Shown here piece by piece: positions 52,632 through 61,284 of a stretch of DNA of 64,000 bases. Under the pieces are notes generated by a model. That model was given only the letters and a program-made list of their open reading frames with translations. It searched no databases and was not told the origin of the DNA. Positions within the stretch are counted from its first letter, which is position 1. Each line of letters begins with the position of its first letter. The DNA comes from Elioraea rosea. Lineage in GTDB: Bacteria; Pseudomonadota; Alphaproteobacteria; Acetobacterales; Acetobacteraceae. A program made the translations under genes and the position numbers. Location of the stretch: the NCBI RefSeq assembly GCF_007644105.1, contig NZ_VFAC01000002.1:186001-250000 (forward strand). The letters run 5' to 3'.

Positions 52632-53332
52632 CGACGCCCGGCGCCGCGCTCGCGCGGCTCGTCGAAGGCTTCGACAGGTTCCGTGCGGCCTATTTCGAGA
52701 CCGACCACACGCTCTTCGACCAGCTGGTGTGGGAGGGGCAGAAGCCGCAGATCATGGTCGTCGGCTGTTCCGACAGCCGCGCCGACCCGACCATGATCAC
52801 CGATGCCGGACCGGGCGATGTGTTCGTGATCCGCAACGTCGCCGCCCTCGTTCCGCCCTACATGCCCGACGGGCGTCTCGCCGGCGTCTCCTCCGCGCTC
52901 GAGTTCGGGGTGAAGGGGCTTGCCGTCTCCCATATCGTCGTGCTCGGCCACGCCATGTGCGGCGGCGTGCGCAGCCTGATGGAGTACGGCGATGCCGACC
53001 CGCGCTTCGAGTTCATGGGCCGATGGGTCGGGCTGCTGGCGGAGGCGCGCGAGGAGGTGAGGATGCTGGTCACGGAGGCCGAACCGGCTCTGCTCGCCCG
53101 TTATGCGGAGCGCGCCTCGGTGCTCGTGTCGCTGCGCAACCTGATGACCTACCCCTGGGTCGCGGACCGCGTGCGCGACGGCACGCTCGCCCTGCACGGC
53201 TGGTATTTCGACTTCACCTGGGGCGTGCTGATGGCCGCGGAAGGGCCGCGCGGGCCGTTCCGTCAGCTCGAGTCCACCGACAGGACGCCCGAGCCCGCCA
53301 TCGGCGCGACACGGACCGACGAGGCCGCCTGA
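52628..53332 (+). CDS. Beta-class carbonic anhydrase
   Basis: 234 residues from a GTG overlapping the isomerase stop by 4 bases. Zinc ligands: C and D in VGCSDSRADP (about residue 40), H and C in VLGHAMCGGV (about 102). The spacing is normal. Translational overlap places it in the extended nar operon, where it may supply bicarbonate or buffer pH during denitrification. Confidence 0.93.
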   Translation: MTTPGAALARLVEGFDRFRAAYFETDHTLFDQLVWEGQKPQIMVVGCSDSRADPTMITDAGPGDVFVIRNVAALVPPYMPDGRLAGVSSALEFGVKGLAVSHIVVLGHAMCGGVRSLMEYGDADPRFEFMGRWVGLLAEAREEVRMLVTEAEPALLARYAERASVLVSLRNLMTYPWVADRVRDGTLALHGWYFDFTWGVLMAAEGPRGPFRQLESTDRTPEPAIGATRTDEAA

Positions 53333-53439
53333 CGGTCACAGCTTCGCTGGTCACCTCGCCTGCGCGCCTGCGGTGGGTGGCGCCGGCGCACGGCTTGTGG
53401 TGTGAAGGGCGAGCAACCCTCCTGCTCCGCCGCCCGGGA

Positions 53440-54144
53440 ATGCCTGACAGGAACGCGACCAGATCACCATGGCCGAGGCGCCTGCGGCGGCTCATCATCT
53501 CCGTGCTTGCCGCGGTGATCCTGCTGCCACTCGCCGCCATCCTGCTGTTCCGGTTCGTACCGCCCCAGGCCACCCCGCTGATGGCGATCCGCCTCCTGCA
53601 GGGCCATGGGTGGGAACGGGCCTGGGTTCCGCGCGAGCGGATCTCCTCCGCGCTGGCCGCCTCAGTGATCGCGGCGGAGGACAACCTCTTCTGCCGCCAG
53701 AGCTTCGGGTTCGATGTCGATGCACTGCGCGGCGAGGTCGAGGCCTGGAGGCGCGGAGACAGGCCTCGCGGCGCCAGCACCATCACGATGCAGACGGCGA
53801 AGAACCTGCTTCTCTGGCCGGGGCGCGACCCCCTGCGCAAGGCGATCGAGGCCTGGCTCACGCCGCAGCTCGCGCTCGCCTGGCCACGGCAGCGCGTGCT
53901 GGAAGTATATCTTAACATCGTCGAGTTCGGCCCGGGCATCTACGGTGCCGAGGCTGCGGCGCGTCGCTTCTTCGGCAAGCCCGCAGCAGCGCTCAGCCCG
54001 CGCGAGGCGGCGCTGCTCGCCGCGGTGCTGCCGAGCCCGCTCACCTGGTCCGCCGCCGAGCCAGGGCCCTATGTACGCCAGCGTGCCGCGGTGATCGAGC
54101 GGCGCGTCGGCCAGCTCGGCTCGCTTCTCGATTGCGCCTGGTAG
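53440..54144 (+). CDS. mtgA: Monofunctional peptidoglycan glycosyltransferase
   Basis: 234 residues, GT51. One N-terminal membrane anchor (18-38) and the conserved catalytic motifs: IAAEDNLFCRQSFGFD with the catalytic Glu, GASTITMQTAKNLLLW, and RQRVLEVYLNIVEFGPGIYG. It polymerises lipid II into glycan strands. No strong ribosome site, 107 bases after the carbonic anhydrase. Confidence 0.95.
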   Translation: MPDRNATRSPWPRRLRRLIISVLAAVILLPLAAILLFRFVPPQATPLMAIRLLQGHGWERAWVPRERISSALAASVIAAEDNLFCRQSFGFDVDALRGEVEAWRRGDRPRGASTITMQTAKNLLLWPGRDPLRKAIEAWLTPQLALAWPRQRVLEVYLNIVEFGPGIYGAEAAARRFFGKPAAALSPREAALLAAVLPSPLTWSAAEPGPYVRQRAAVIERRVGQLGSLLDCAW

Positions 54145-54175
54145 CCGCCGCTGCCTCGCGCGCTACACTGCTCCC

Positions 54176-54946
54176 ATGCGCATCGAGGATCTCGCGGGCA
54201 AGGCCTGCCTCGTCACCGGCGCGAGCCGCGGGATCGGCGCGGCGGTGGCCCGTGGGCTCGGCGCCTGCGGTGCACGTGTTGCCGTGCACTACCGGAGCGG
54301 CGCGGGGGAAGCACAGGCCGTTGCGGCCGATATCGAGGCCGCGGGCGGCGAGGCGGAGCTGCTGTCCGGAGACATCGCGGCCGCGGGAACGGCCGCCCGT
54401 CTCGTCGCCGAGACGGTCGCGCGGTTCGGGCGGCTCGATGTGCTGATCAACAATGCCGGCGACCTGGTCGAGCGACGGCCGGTCGCCGACACGCCCGACA
54501 CGCTGCTGGCGAGGCAGATCGACGTCAACGTCCGGCCGGTGCTCGAAGCCTGCCGCGCGGCGATCGCGCAGTTCCGGGCGCAGGGAGGCGGCGGCGCGAT
54601 CGTGAATGTGAGCTCGATCGCCGCCCGCACGGGAGGCGGCGGCGGCTCGGCGCTCTACGCCGGCGCCAAGGCTTTCGTCGCCACGATGACGCGCACGATG
54701 GCCAAGGAGCTTGCGGCCGAAGGCATCCGCGTCAACTGCGTCTCGCCCGGCGTGATCGACACGCCTTTGCAGCACCGCACCACGCCACCCGACATGCTCG
54801 CCGCCATCGCCGCGCAGATCCCCATGCGCCGGGTCGGGCGCGCCGAGGAATGCGTCGGTGCCTTCCTGTTCCTCGCCTCAGAGGCGATGAGCAGCTACGT
54901 CACCGGCCAGGTGATCGAGGTGAATGGCGGCCTGCTGATGCCCTGA
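54176..54946 (+). CDS. Short-chain dehydrogenase/reductase
   Basis: 256 residues. TGASRGIGAAVARGLGACGA for the cofactor, NNAGD, Ser and Tyr-Lys catalytic pattern (SSIAARTGGGGGSALYAGAK). General SDR of unknown substrate. 31 bases after mtgA. Confidence 0.9.
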   Translation: MRIEDLAGKACLVTGASRGIGAAVARGLGACGARVAVHYRSGAGEAQAVAADIEAAGGEAELLSGDIAAAGTAARLVAETVARFGRLDVLINNAGDLVERRPVADTPDTLLARQIDVNVRPVLEACRAAIAQFRAQGGGGAIVNVSSIAARTGGGGGSALYAGAKAFVATMTRTMAKELAAEGIRVNCVSPGVIDTPLQHRTTPPDMLAAIAAQIPMRRVGRAEECVGAFLFLASEAMSSYVTGQVIEVNGGLLMP

Positions 54947-54956
54947 TGCGCTGCGG

Positions 54957-55715
54957 TCACTTCGCCCAGGCGGAGGCCGAAACGCCGAGGCGCCCCAGCC
55001 CCGGCAACACCACCGCGGGGCGCAGCACGTCGATGCCCGCGACAGCGCCGAGCACGTTGAGCTCGACCCCCTCGACGGCGCCAACCGCCAGCCCACCATA
55101 GCCGCCGAGGGTGAGGCGAAGCCCCGTGCCGCTCGCCGTGGGGCGAAGCCAGCGTCCGTCATAGGGATAGTCGCGTCCGATCGCCGTCGGCGGAAGCGAG
55201 GCGCCGGCTTCCGGCACGGCATCGAGCACCGCGGCGACGAAGGTGTTGGAATTCGGCCCAGGCCAGGCGCGGTAGTCGCCGCTGCGCAGCCAGCCATAGG
55301 CCTCGATCGCTGCCTGCATGCGTGGGATCAGCGCCTCCGCGGCCTTGCCATCGGCGGCGAACACCACGGTGGGCGCGCGACCGAACCAGCGGCCGTCCGG
55401 CTCGAACCCGTTCACACGCAGCGGCTGCCCCCAGGCCGTGACGTCGTAGCGCATGTAGCGGTCCGCCCCGGCGGGCTTGATCACGATCCACGAATGCACA
55501 GCAAAAATGCCGCGCCACCGCACCGTCGGCGCGGCGAAGACGCGAACGACCGCCTGCCGCGCCTCGGCGGCCGGCCGCAGCAGCCCCGCGCTCGAGCGAT
55601 CGGCCCGGCGCCAGTCAGGCCCCGGTGCGGTCGCGGCATGCAGCACCGCGGAGAGGCCGAGCGGCAGGAGGAAGAGAAGGCAGAAAAGGCGCGCGGCGAG
55701 CTTGAGCTTTGTCAT
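54957..55715 (-). CDS. DUF3750 exported protein
   Basis: 252 residues with an N-terminal signal or anchor (1-28). WRGIFAVHSWIVIKPAGADRY, WPGPNSNTFVAAVL and ASLPPTAIGRDYP match DUF3750, a family of unknown function found in proteobacteria. The conserved His and Asn-Ser-Asn-Thr suggest a cysteine-less hydrolase-like fold, but this is inference. It sits between two SDR genes on the opposite strand. Confidence 0.82.
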   Translation of the reverse strand: MTKLKLAARLFCLLFLLPLGLSAVLHAATAPGPDWRRADRSSAGLLRPAAEARQAVVRVFAAPTVRWRGIFAVHSWIVIKPAGADRYMRYDVTAWGQPLRVNGFEPDGRWFGRAPTVVFAADGKAAEALIPRMQAAIEAYGWLRSGDYRAWPGPNSNTFVAAVLDAVPEAGASLPPTAIGRDYPYDGRWLRPTASGTGLRLTLGGYGGLAVGAVEGVELNVLGAVAGIDVLRPAVVLPGLGRLGVSASAWAK

Positions 55716-55790
55716 CCTGGCGTTGAGAGTCGCCCTCCGGCACGGAAATGCAAGCGCCCGGGGCCAGGGCGCGCAGGGAGGGATGAGCGG

Positions 55791-56543
55791 ATGGATCTGA
55801 CGGGCAAGGTCGCGTTGGTCACGGGCGGCAATGGCGGCCTCGGGCAGAGGATCTGCCATGCCCTCGCGCGCCATGGGGTGCACGTGGCGGTCGTCTACGC
55901 GCGAAGCCGCGAGCAGGCCGAGGGCGTGGCGGCGGAGCTTGCCGCGCAGCATGGCATCGAAGCGGCCGCATTCGCCTGCGACCTCGAGGACGGCGCGGCC
56001 GCCGAGGTGGCAGTCGCGGCCGTTCTCGAGCGGTTCGGCCGGCTCGACATTCTCGTCAACGACGCTGCCTTCAACATCGCCATTCCCTTCGCCGACCTCG
56101 ACACGCTGACCGTCGAGCTGTGGGAGAAGATGATGGCGATCAACCTCACCGGGCCGTTCCGGCTGATCAAGGCAGCCGCGCCGCATCTCAAGGTGCATGG
56201 CGAGGGGCGCGTCGTGAACATCTCCTCCGTCGCCGGACTGGGGCCGAGCGGCTCCTCCGTCGCCTACGCCGTCTCGAAGGCGGGGCTGATCCATCTCACG
56301 CGCTGCATGGCCGTGGCCCTGGCGCCGAAGGTGCTCGTCAACTGCGTCGCGCCGGGGCTGCTCGAAGGCACGCGGGCCACGGCGAACCTGCCGGCCGACC
56401 TCGTCGCGCGCTCTGCCGCCGGTGCTGTGCTGGGCAAGGCCGCCGACAAGGATGACTGCGCCGACATGGTGGTCGCCATGTGCCGCACGACAACGATGAC
56501 CGGCCAGACCGTGGTGATCGATTCGGGCCGGGTGTTCCACTGA
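55791..56543 (+). CDS. Short-chain dehydrogenase/reductase
   Basis: 250 residues, GGGAGGG upstream of the ATG. TGGNGGLGQRICHALARHG, NDAAFN in place of the usual NNAG, SSVAGLGPSGSSVAYAVSKAG for the catalytic Ser, Tyr and Lys. The NDAA variant and the C-terminal TMTGQTVVIDSGRVFH are shared with 3-oxoacyl-reductase-like SDRs. Substrate unknown. Confidence 0.9.
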   Translation: MDLTGKVALVTGGNGGLGQRICHALARHGVHVAVVYARSREQAEGVAAELAAQHGIEAAAFACDLEDGAAAEVAVAAVLERFGRLDILVNDAAFNIAIPFADLDTLTVELWEKMMAINLTGPFRLIKAAAPHLKVHGEGRVVNISSVAGLGPSGSSVAYAVSKAGLIHLTRCMAVALAPKVLVNCVAPGLLEGTRATANLPADLVARSAAGAVLGKAADKDDCADMVVAMCRTTTMTGQTVVIDSGRVFH

Positions 56544-56568
56544 ACCGCGCCCGCCGGCGCGTGGGCGG

Positions 56569-59500
56569 TCAGGCGGGCGCGGCACCTTCGGCTGGCGCCT
56601 GCCCCGGGGCCGCGGCGATTGCCAGCGCACGCTGCACGGCAGCGACGAGGCCCGCCCGGTCGAACGGCTTGTTGAGCAGCAGGATCTCGGGGGGAAGTTC
56701 GTCGCCTCCGAGAAGCCTGTCCTCCGTGTAGCCGGACATCAGGATCGCCGGCAGGCCGCGGCGGAGGGCGCGCGCGGAAGCGGCGAGCTTGAACCCGTCC
56801 ATCCCGTCCTGGAGGATCACGTCGCTGAGCAGCAGGTCCACCGCATGACCCTGTCCCAGCCAGTGCAGCGCCTCCTCCGCCGTGGCGAGGCAGGTCGGCG
56901 ACAGGCCGATCTCGCCGCACAGCCGCTCGACCGATCGGCGGACCTCCGGGTTGTCCTCGACGACGAGAACGCGCAGCCGCGGCAGGGCGCCGCGCACGGC
57001 GGCTGGTTGGGCGACCGTGCCCGCGGAGGCTAGGCGGGGGAAGATCATGCTGAGCCGCGTCCCGGCCCCCTCGGCGGTGTCCAGCGTCACCCGCCCGCCT
57101 GACTGCGCAACGAACCCCTGCACCATCGAGAGGCCGAGCCCCGTTCCCTTGCCGACAGGCTTGGTCGTGAAGAACGGATCGAACACCTGGGCGACGATGT
57201 CGGACGGGATGCCCGGGCCGTTGTCGGCGACCGTCACGGCGACGGCATCCTTCGGCGCGTCGCCTGCCGCATCCTCCTCGAGCGCCGCGGGCGCGATCGA
57301 GATGGTGATGCGGCCGCCCTCCGGCATCGCATCGCGGGCGTTGATCACGAGGTTCAGAAGCGCGGCCTCGAACTGGGCCGGATCGACATCGATCACCAGC
57401 GGGCCTGCCGCGAGGTCGAGCCGAAGCGGGTGCCGTTCGCCGACCGATCGCGCAACGAGCTCGAGAAAGCCGCGCATGTACGCGACGATGTCGATCGCCT
57501 TCGGGCGAAGCGGCAGGCGCCGCGCATAGGAGAGCAGACGGTGCGTCAGCGCCGCGCCGTTCTGCGCCGCCTCGCGCGCCACGGCGATGAGCTCGCGCAG
57601 CTCCGGCTCGTCCATCCGGTCCTCGGCGATGTCGAGATTGAGCGCGATGATGGTGAGCAGGTTGTTGAAGTCGTGCGCGATGCCGCCGGTGAGCTGGCCG
57701 ATCGAGGCAAGCTTCTCCGCGCGCGCGGCCGCAAGCTCCGCGGCACGGGATTTCGTGACGTCCTGGCAGTAGCCGGCGATGTGCGTGCGGCCGTCCGGCT
57801 CCGCCTTAGGCGTGCCCTCGGCGCGGATGTGCAGCGGCGTGCCGGTTCCCGGGTCGATGCGGAACTCGCAGGCGAACGGGCGCACGGCCTCGGCTGCCTC
57901 CTCGAGCGCCCGATGCAGCATCTCGCGATCGTCCGGCTCGACCAGGCCGAACCCGCTCTCGGCCGTCGACCGTGGCACAGCCGCGGGGCCGAACAGGCGC
58001 AGCAGCTCCTCTGACCAGACGATCCGCGCCTCGGTCGGCTCGTAGGAGAACCGGCCGACACGGGCGAGCCGCTGCGTCTCGGCCAGTTCGTCGGCGCGAT
58101 CGGCGAGCGCGGCCTCGCTCCTCCGAAGGTCGCTTTCGGCACGGAGCCGCTCCGAGAGGTCCCACACCGCGACGAACCTGGCAGAGCGGCCGCCGAAACG
58201 GGTGGCACGGCTGACAATCTGCACCGTGCGTTCCGCGCCGCTGCGCGTCAGGTGGCGCCAAGGGCCGGATACGGCCCCCTTCTCGGTCAGCGACCGCGCG
58301 AGCGCGACGACCTGCTCGTGCTCCTCCTTCGGGCGGATGTCGAGGATGGTCATGCGCAGGAACTCCTCGCGCGACCAGCCATAGGCCTCGACGGCGGCGT
58401 CGTTGACGCTCAGGAACGCAAACGTCTCGTTGTCATAGAGCCACATCGGGATCGGGTTGCCCTCGAACAGGCTGCGGAATGCCGCTTCCCGTTCGGCAGA
58501 GCGTTCTGCCTCCGCACGCTGCTTGGTGATGTCGCGCTGGATCGCGATGAAGTGCGTCGGCGACCCGTCTGCGTCGCGCACCGGCGAGATCGACAACTCG
58601 CTCCAGTAGGGCGCGCCGTCCTTGCGGTGGTTCACGATCTCCTGCCGCACCGGCCGGCCGGCCAGAAGCGCTGCGCGGATCGCCTGCCTCGCCTCGATGC
58701 TCGTTTCGGACCCCTGAAAGAGCCGCGGCGTTCGGCCGAGCACCTCGATCACGCTGTAGCCGGTCTGCGCGAGGACGGCGGGGTTGACGTACTCGATCAC
58801 CGGGCCCGGCTCGTCGAGCTGCGCTGCGTCGGTGATGATCACGAGGTCGTTCGAGGCATCCACTGCCCGACGGAACAGGCGTACCTGCTGGGCATCGCGG
58901 AGGCGGCGAAGCAGCGGGCGGATGGTGGTCGCGATGTCGCCGAGCGACTCGAGCACCGCAGCGAGGTCTCGCCGTGCGCCCGTCGCAAATCCGAGGGCAA
59001 GGCCGTAGCGCTCGTCGCCGAGCGAGAATGGCGCGAAGACTTGCGCATTGATCCCGTGCTCCACGGCCATCTTGAGCCCCGGGTAGCGGTCGAGGTCGGC
59101 GGCGCGAAGGTCAGGCATCACGAGCTGTTCGCCGCGTGCGATGGCCGCGCCGACCGGTGCGTTGTCGACCGTCAGGTGCAGCAAGCGCAGCCGCTCGAGA
59201 TAGTGGGGATCGGCGATCGGGCCGACGCCGTCGCCACCGACGAGCTGGAGCGACCGGCCATCGGAGGCGAGCCGCCAGAACAGGCAAAGGCTGGCACCCG
59301 TTGCATCACGCAGTGCCCGCATGACGGAGCGGGTCGCGGCATCGAAGTCAACCGCCTCGGCGACGCTTGCGAGAATCGACTCCGCGAGGCGGTTCCGCGC
59401 GATCTGCTTGCGCTGCTCCGCCAGCCTCAGGCGCAGGTCGAGCTCCGACATCACCGACGCGGCGAGATCGGTCAGCGCGCGCGCCTCGGCGTCGGTCAGG

Positions 59501-59940
59501 CCCGGGCGCGGGACGGTGTCGAGCACGCAGATCGTGCCAAGCGCGTGGCCATCGAAGGTGACGAGCGGCGCGCCGGCATAGAAGCGAAGGCCGTCCGCCC
59601 TGGACACAAGTGGATTGGACGCGAAACGCGGATCGGCCAGGGCATCGGGGACGACGCATGGGCCTTCGCCCAGGATCGCGATGGTGCAGATGGAATGGCT
59701 CCGCGGCACCTCCTGCACATCCACCCCGATGCGGGCCTTGAACCAGACACGCTCGGCATCGACGAAGGTGACGAGGGCGTGGGGGACGCCGAAGATCTGC
59801 TTGGCGAGCCGGACCGAGCGATCGAACGCATCCTCCGGCATCGTGTCGAGGATGGCATAGCGGGCGAGGGCGGCGAGCCGGCGAGCCTCGGCCGCGGAGG
59901 CTTCCGTACCGGAGGCAGGCTGGCGGGGGGCATCAGCCAT
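56569..59940 (-). CDS. Hybrid sensor histidine kinase (GAF-GAF-PAS-PAS-PAS-kinase-receiver)
   Basis: 1123 residues from the ATG at 59940 with AGGAG upstream. Domains: GAF (about 15-170, SHSICTIAILGEGPCVVPD), second GAF-like domain (185-355), PAS (about 360-485), PAS (about 490-610), PAS (about 625-740), kinase with H756 in GGIAHDFNNLLTII, ATPase (NARDAMPEGGR, DNGPGIPSDIV, GTGLGLSMVQGF), and a C-terminal receiver with D1040 in LLLSDVIL. Without a membrane span it is cytoplasmic. The multiple PAS/GAF domains suggest light, redox or small-molecule input. No response-regulator gene is adjacent. Confidence 0.93.
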   Translation of the reverse strand: MADAPRQPASGTEASAAEARRLAALARYAILDTMPEDAFDRSVRLAKQIFGVPHALVTFVDAERVWFKARIGVDVQEVPRSHSICTIAILGEGPCVVPDALADPRFASNPLVSRADGLRFYAGAPLVTFDGHALGTICVLDTVPRPGLTDAEARALTDLAASVMSELDLRLRLAEQRKQIARNRLAESILASVAEAVDFDAATRSVMRALRDATGASLCLFWRLASDGRSLQLVGGDGVGPIADPHYLERLRLLHLTVDNAPVGAAIARGEQLVMPDLRAADLDRYPGLKMAVEHGINAQVFAPFSLGDERYGLALGFATGARRDLAAVLESLGDIATTIRPLLRRLRDAQQVRLFRRAVDASNDLVIITDAAQLDEPGPVIEYVNPAVLAQTGYSVIEVLGRTPRLFQGSETSIEARQAIRAALLAGRPVRQEIVNHRKDGAPYWSELSISPVRDADGSPTHFIAIQRDITKQRAEAERSAEREAAFRSLFEGNPIPMWLYDNETFAFLSVNDAAVEAYGWSREEFLRMTILDIRPKEEHEQVVALARSLTEKGAVSGPWRHLTRSGAERTVQIVSRATRFGGRSARFVAVWDLSERLRAESDLRRSEAALADRADELAETQRLARVGRFSYEPTEARIVWSEELLRLFGPAAVPRSTAESGFGLVEPDDREMLHRALEEAAEAVRPFACEFRIDPGTGTPLHIRAEGTPKAEPDGRTHIAGYCQDVTKSRAAELAAARAEKLASIGQLTGGIAHDFNNLLTIIALNLDIAEDRMDEPELRELIAVAREAAQNGAALTHRLLSYARRLPLRPKAIDIVAYMRGFLELVARSVGERHPLRLDLAAGPLVIDVDPAQFEAALLNLVINARDAMPEGGRITISIAPAALEEDAAGDAPKDAVAVTVADNGPGIPSDIVAQVFDPFFTTKPVGKGTGLGLSMVQGFVAQSGGRVTLDTAEGAGTRLSMIFPRLASAGTVAQPAAVRGALPRLRVLVVEDNPEVRRSVERLCGEIGLSPTCLATAEEALHWLGQGHAVDLLLSDVILQDGMDGFKLAASARALRRGLPAILMSGYTEDRLLGGDELPPEILLLNKPFDRAGLVAAVQRALAIAAAPGQAPAEGAAPA

Positions 59941-60288
59941 GCGATCGACCATCTCCTGGCGGCAGTCCGCCGCGCAAACCACCAGACCGGGCGACAGCGC
60001 GATCCGCCACCGCCTGACGACCACCCTCTCCCCTTCGGCCAGGAACGCCGCCTGCGCACGCCATCAACGGCACGAGGACCCGGCTTGCGTCCTCGGAACG
60101 CGTGGGCGCGTCGCGCCTCGATCCGCCAGACAGTGCCTACCATACCGGAAGTTGCATGAACGATCCATCAGCACAGACCCATACCGGCGCATGGCTTCCG
60201 CAGTCCGCGCTCGCCTCCGCCGCGACGGTCGCGTTCAGGATTGCGTCACCCGGCCCGACGCGGCGCGGACCGACCCCATCTCCCCCCG

Positions 60289-60978
60289 ATGCGTCCATTG
60301 CTGGTCACCCTCGCCATTGCCCTCCTGCTCGGCGGCCTTGGTGTCGTCGCGCTTCGCCACCTGCCGCCCGAATGGGACCCGCGTGAACCGCTCGACCTCG
60401 CCGCCCCGCCGAATGCGATGACGGCCTGGAAGCTTCGCCGCCTCGGCGGTGACGGAGAGGCCTGCCGCGCGGCGTTCGACATCTCCTCCATCGCGACGCG
60501 ACCGGTGCTGGACCGACCCTCGGCCGTCGGCTGCCCCATCGAGAACGCGATGCTGCTTCCGGCGGCCGTGGCACCAAGGCCGAACACGCCGACGGTGACG
60601 TGCCGCCTCGCCGCCGCGTGGACGCTGTTCGAACGGCACACGCTGCAGCCCGCGGCGCGCGAGCATCTCGGATCGGAGGTGGCGTCGATCCGGCATCTCG
60701 GGACCTTTGCGTGCCGGAACGTCAACCACGCCTCCTCGGGGCGGCGAAGCCAGCACGCGACGGCGAATGCCATCGACATCGCAGGCTTCGTGCTCGCCGA
60801 CGGGCGCGAGATCAGCCTGCTCCGGCACTGGAACGAGGGGGCCGAGCCAGCGGCGTTCCTTCGCGCGGTGCGTGATGGCGCCTGCCGCTGGTTCAAGGCC
60901 GTGCTTGGCCCCGACCACGACGCCGCGCACCGCGACCACTTCCACTTCGACATGGGACCCTGGCGTGCGTGCCGGTGA
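60289..60978 (+). CDS. Extensin-like C-terminal domain protein
   Basis: 229 residues from the ATG at 60289. An N-terminal membrane anchor (about 5-22) is followed by the extensin-like domain: CRLAAAWTLFERHTLQPAA, FACRNVNHASSGRRSQHATA, and HRDHFHFDMGPWRACR with the conserved HxD and cysteines. Probably a periplasmic envelope protein; these domains resemble M15-type peptidases. Confidence 0.85.
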   Translation: MRPLLVTLAIALLLGGLGVVALRHLPPEWDPREPLDLAAPPNAMTAWKLRRLGGDGEACRAAFDISSIATRPVLDRPSAVGCPIENAMLLPAAVAPRPNTPTVTCRLAAAWTLFERHTLQPAAREHLGSEVASIRHLGTFACRNVNHASSGRRSQHATANAIDIAGFVLADGREISLLRHWNEGAEPAAFLRAVRDGACRWFKAVLGPDHDAAHRDHFHFDMGPWRACR

Positions 60979-61158
60979 ACGCAGCGCGCATAACGCGGGT
61001 CCGTCGATCGGGTTTCGGGGAGCACGACTCACATCGGTGAGAGTAGGGCACGGCGAGACTAAGTCGGTGGCTTCGGCCGGGCATTCACCCCAAAATCGTT
61101 TGACGCGCTTTGGAACGATCGCCTAGCCTTCGGTCTATACCCCTCAATACGATTTCTG

Positions 61159-61179
61159 GATCGGATACCCGTTCCGATC
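61159..61179. promoter_or_regulatory. Inverted repeat upstream of glgE, candidate operator
   Basis: GATCGGA-N7-TCCGATC has seven-base perfect arms, 106 bases before the glgE start. It could be a LacI- or TetR-type site. Confidence 0.45.
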
Positions 61180-61203
61180 ATGGATGACTGTCATGGAGGA
61201 CCC

Positions 61204-61239
61204 ATGATGTTCAGTCGCGCCGGAGCATATTCTTACTAA
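61204..61239 (+). CDS. Possible 11-residue leader peptide before glgE
   Basis: MMFSRAGAYSY, preceded by GGAGG at ideal spacing and ending in TAA 45 bases before the glgE start. The ribosome site is far better than random in this genome. It may be a leader controlling glgE or chance. Confidence 0.3.
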   Translation: MMFSRAGAYSY

Positions 61240-61284
61240 CTTGGCAAACGTGATCGGGGAGTGACAACAATTCCTGAGGCGACG

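Larger units (their letters stand above)
60979..61284. other. Intergenic region with dyads before glgE
   Basis: 306 bases without a full-size gene. It holds the inverted repeat at 61159-61179, a smaller hairpin at 61191-61207, and the tiny ORF at 61204. Base composition is clearly lower in GC toward glgE, as expected for a promoter region, but I cannot assign -35/-10 elements. Confidence 0.6.

Noticed and set aside
60979-61284. General stress (EcfG) promoter sought near GGAAC at 61110-61120
   Set aside because: GGAAC is present but no CGTT-type -10 follows at the required distance.
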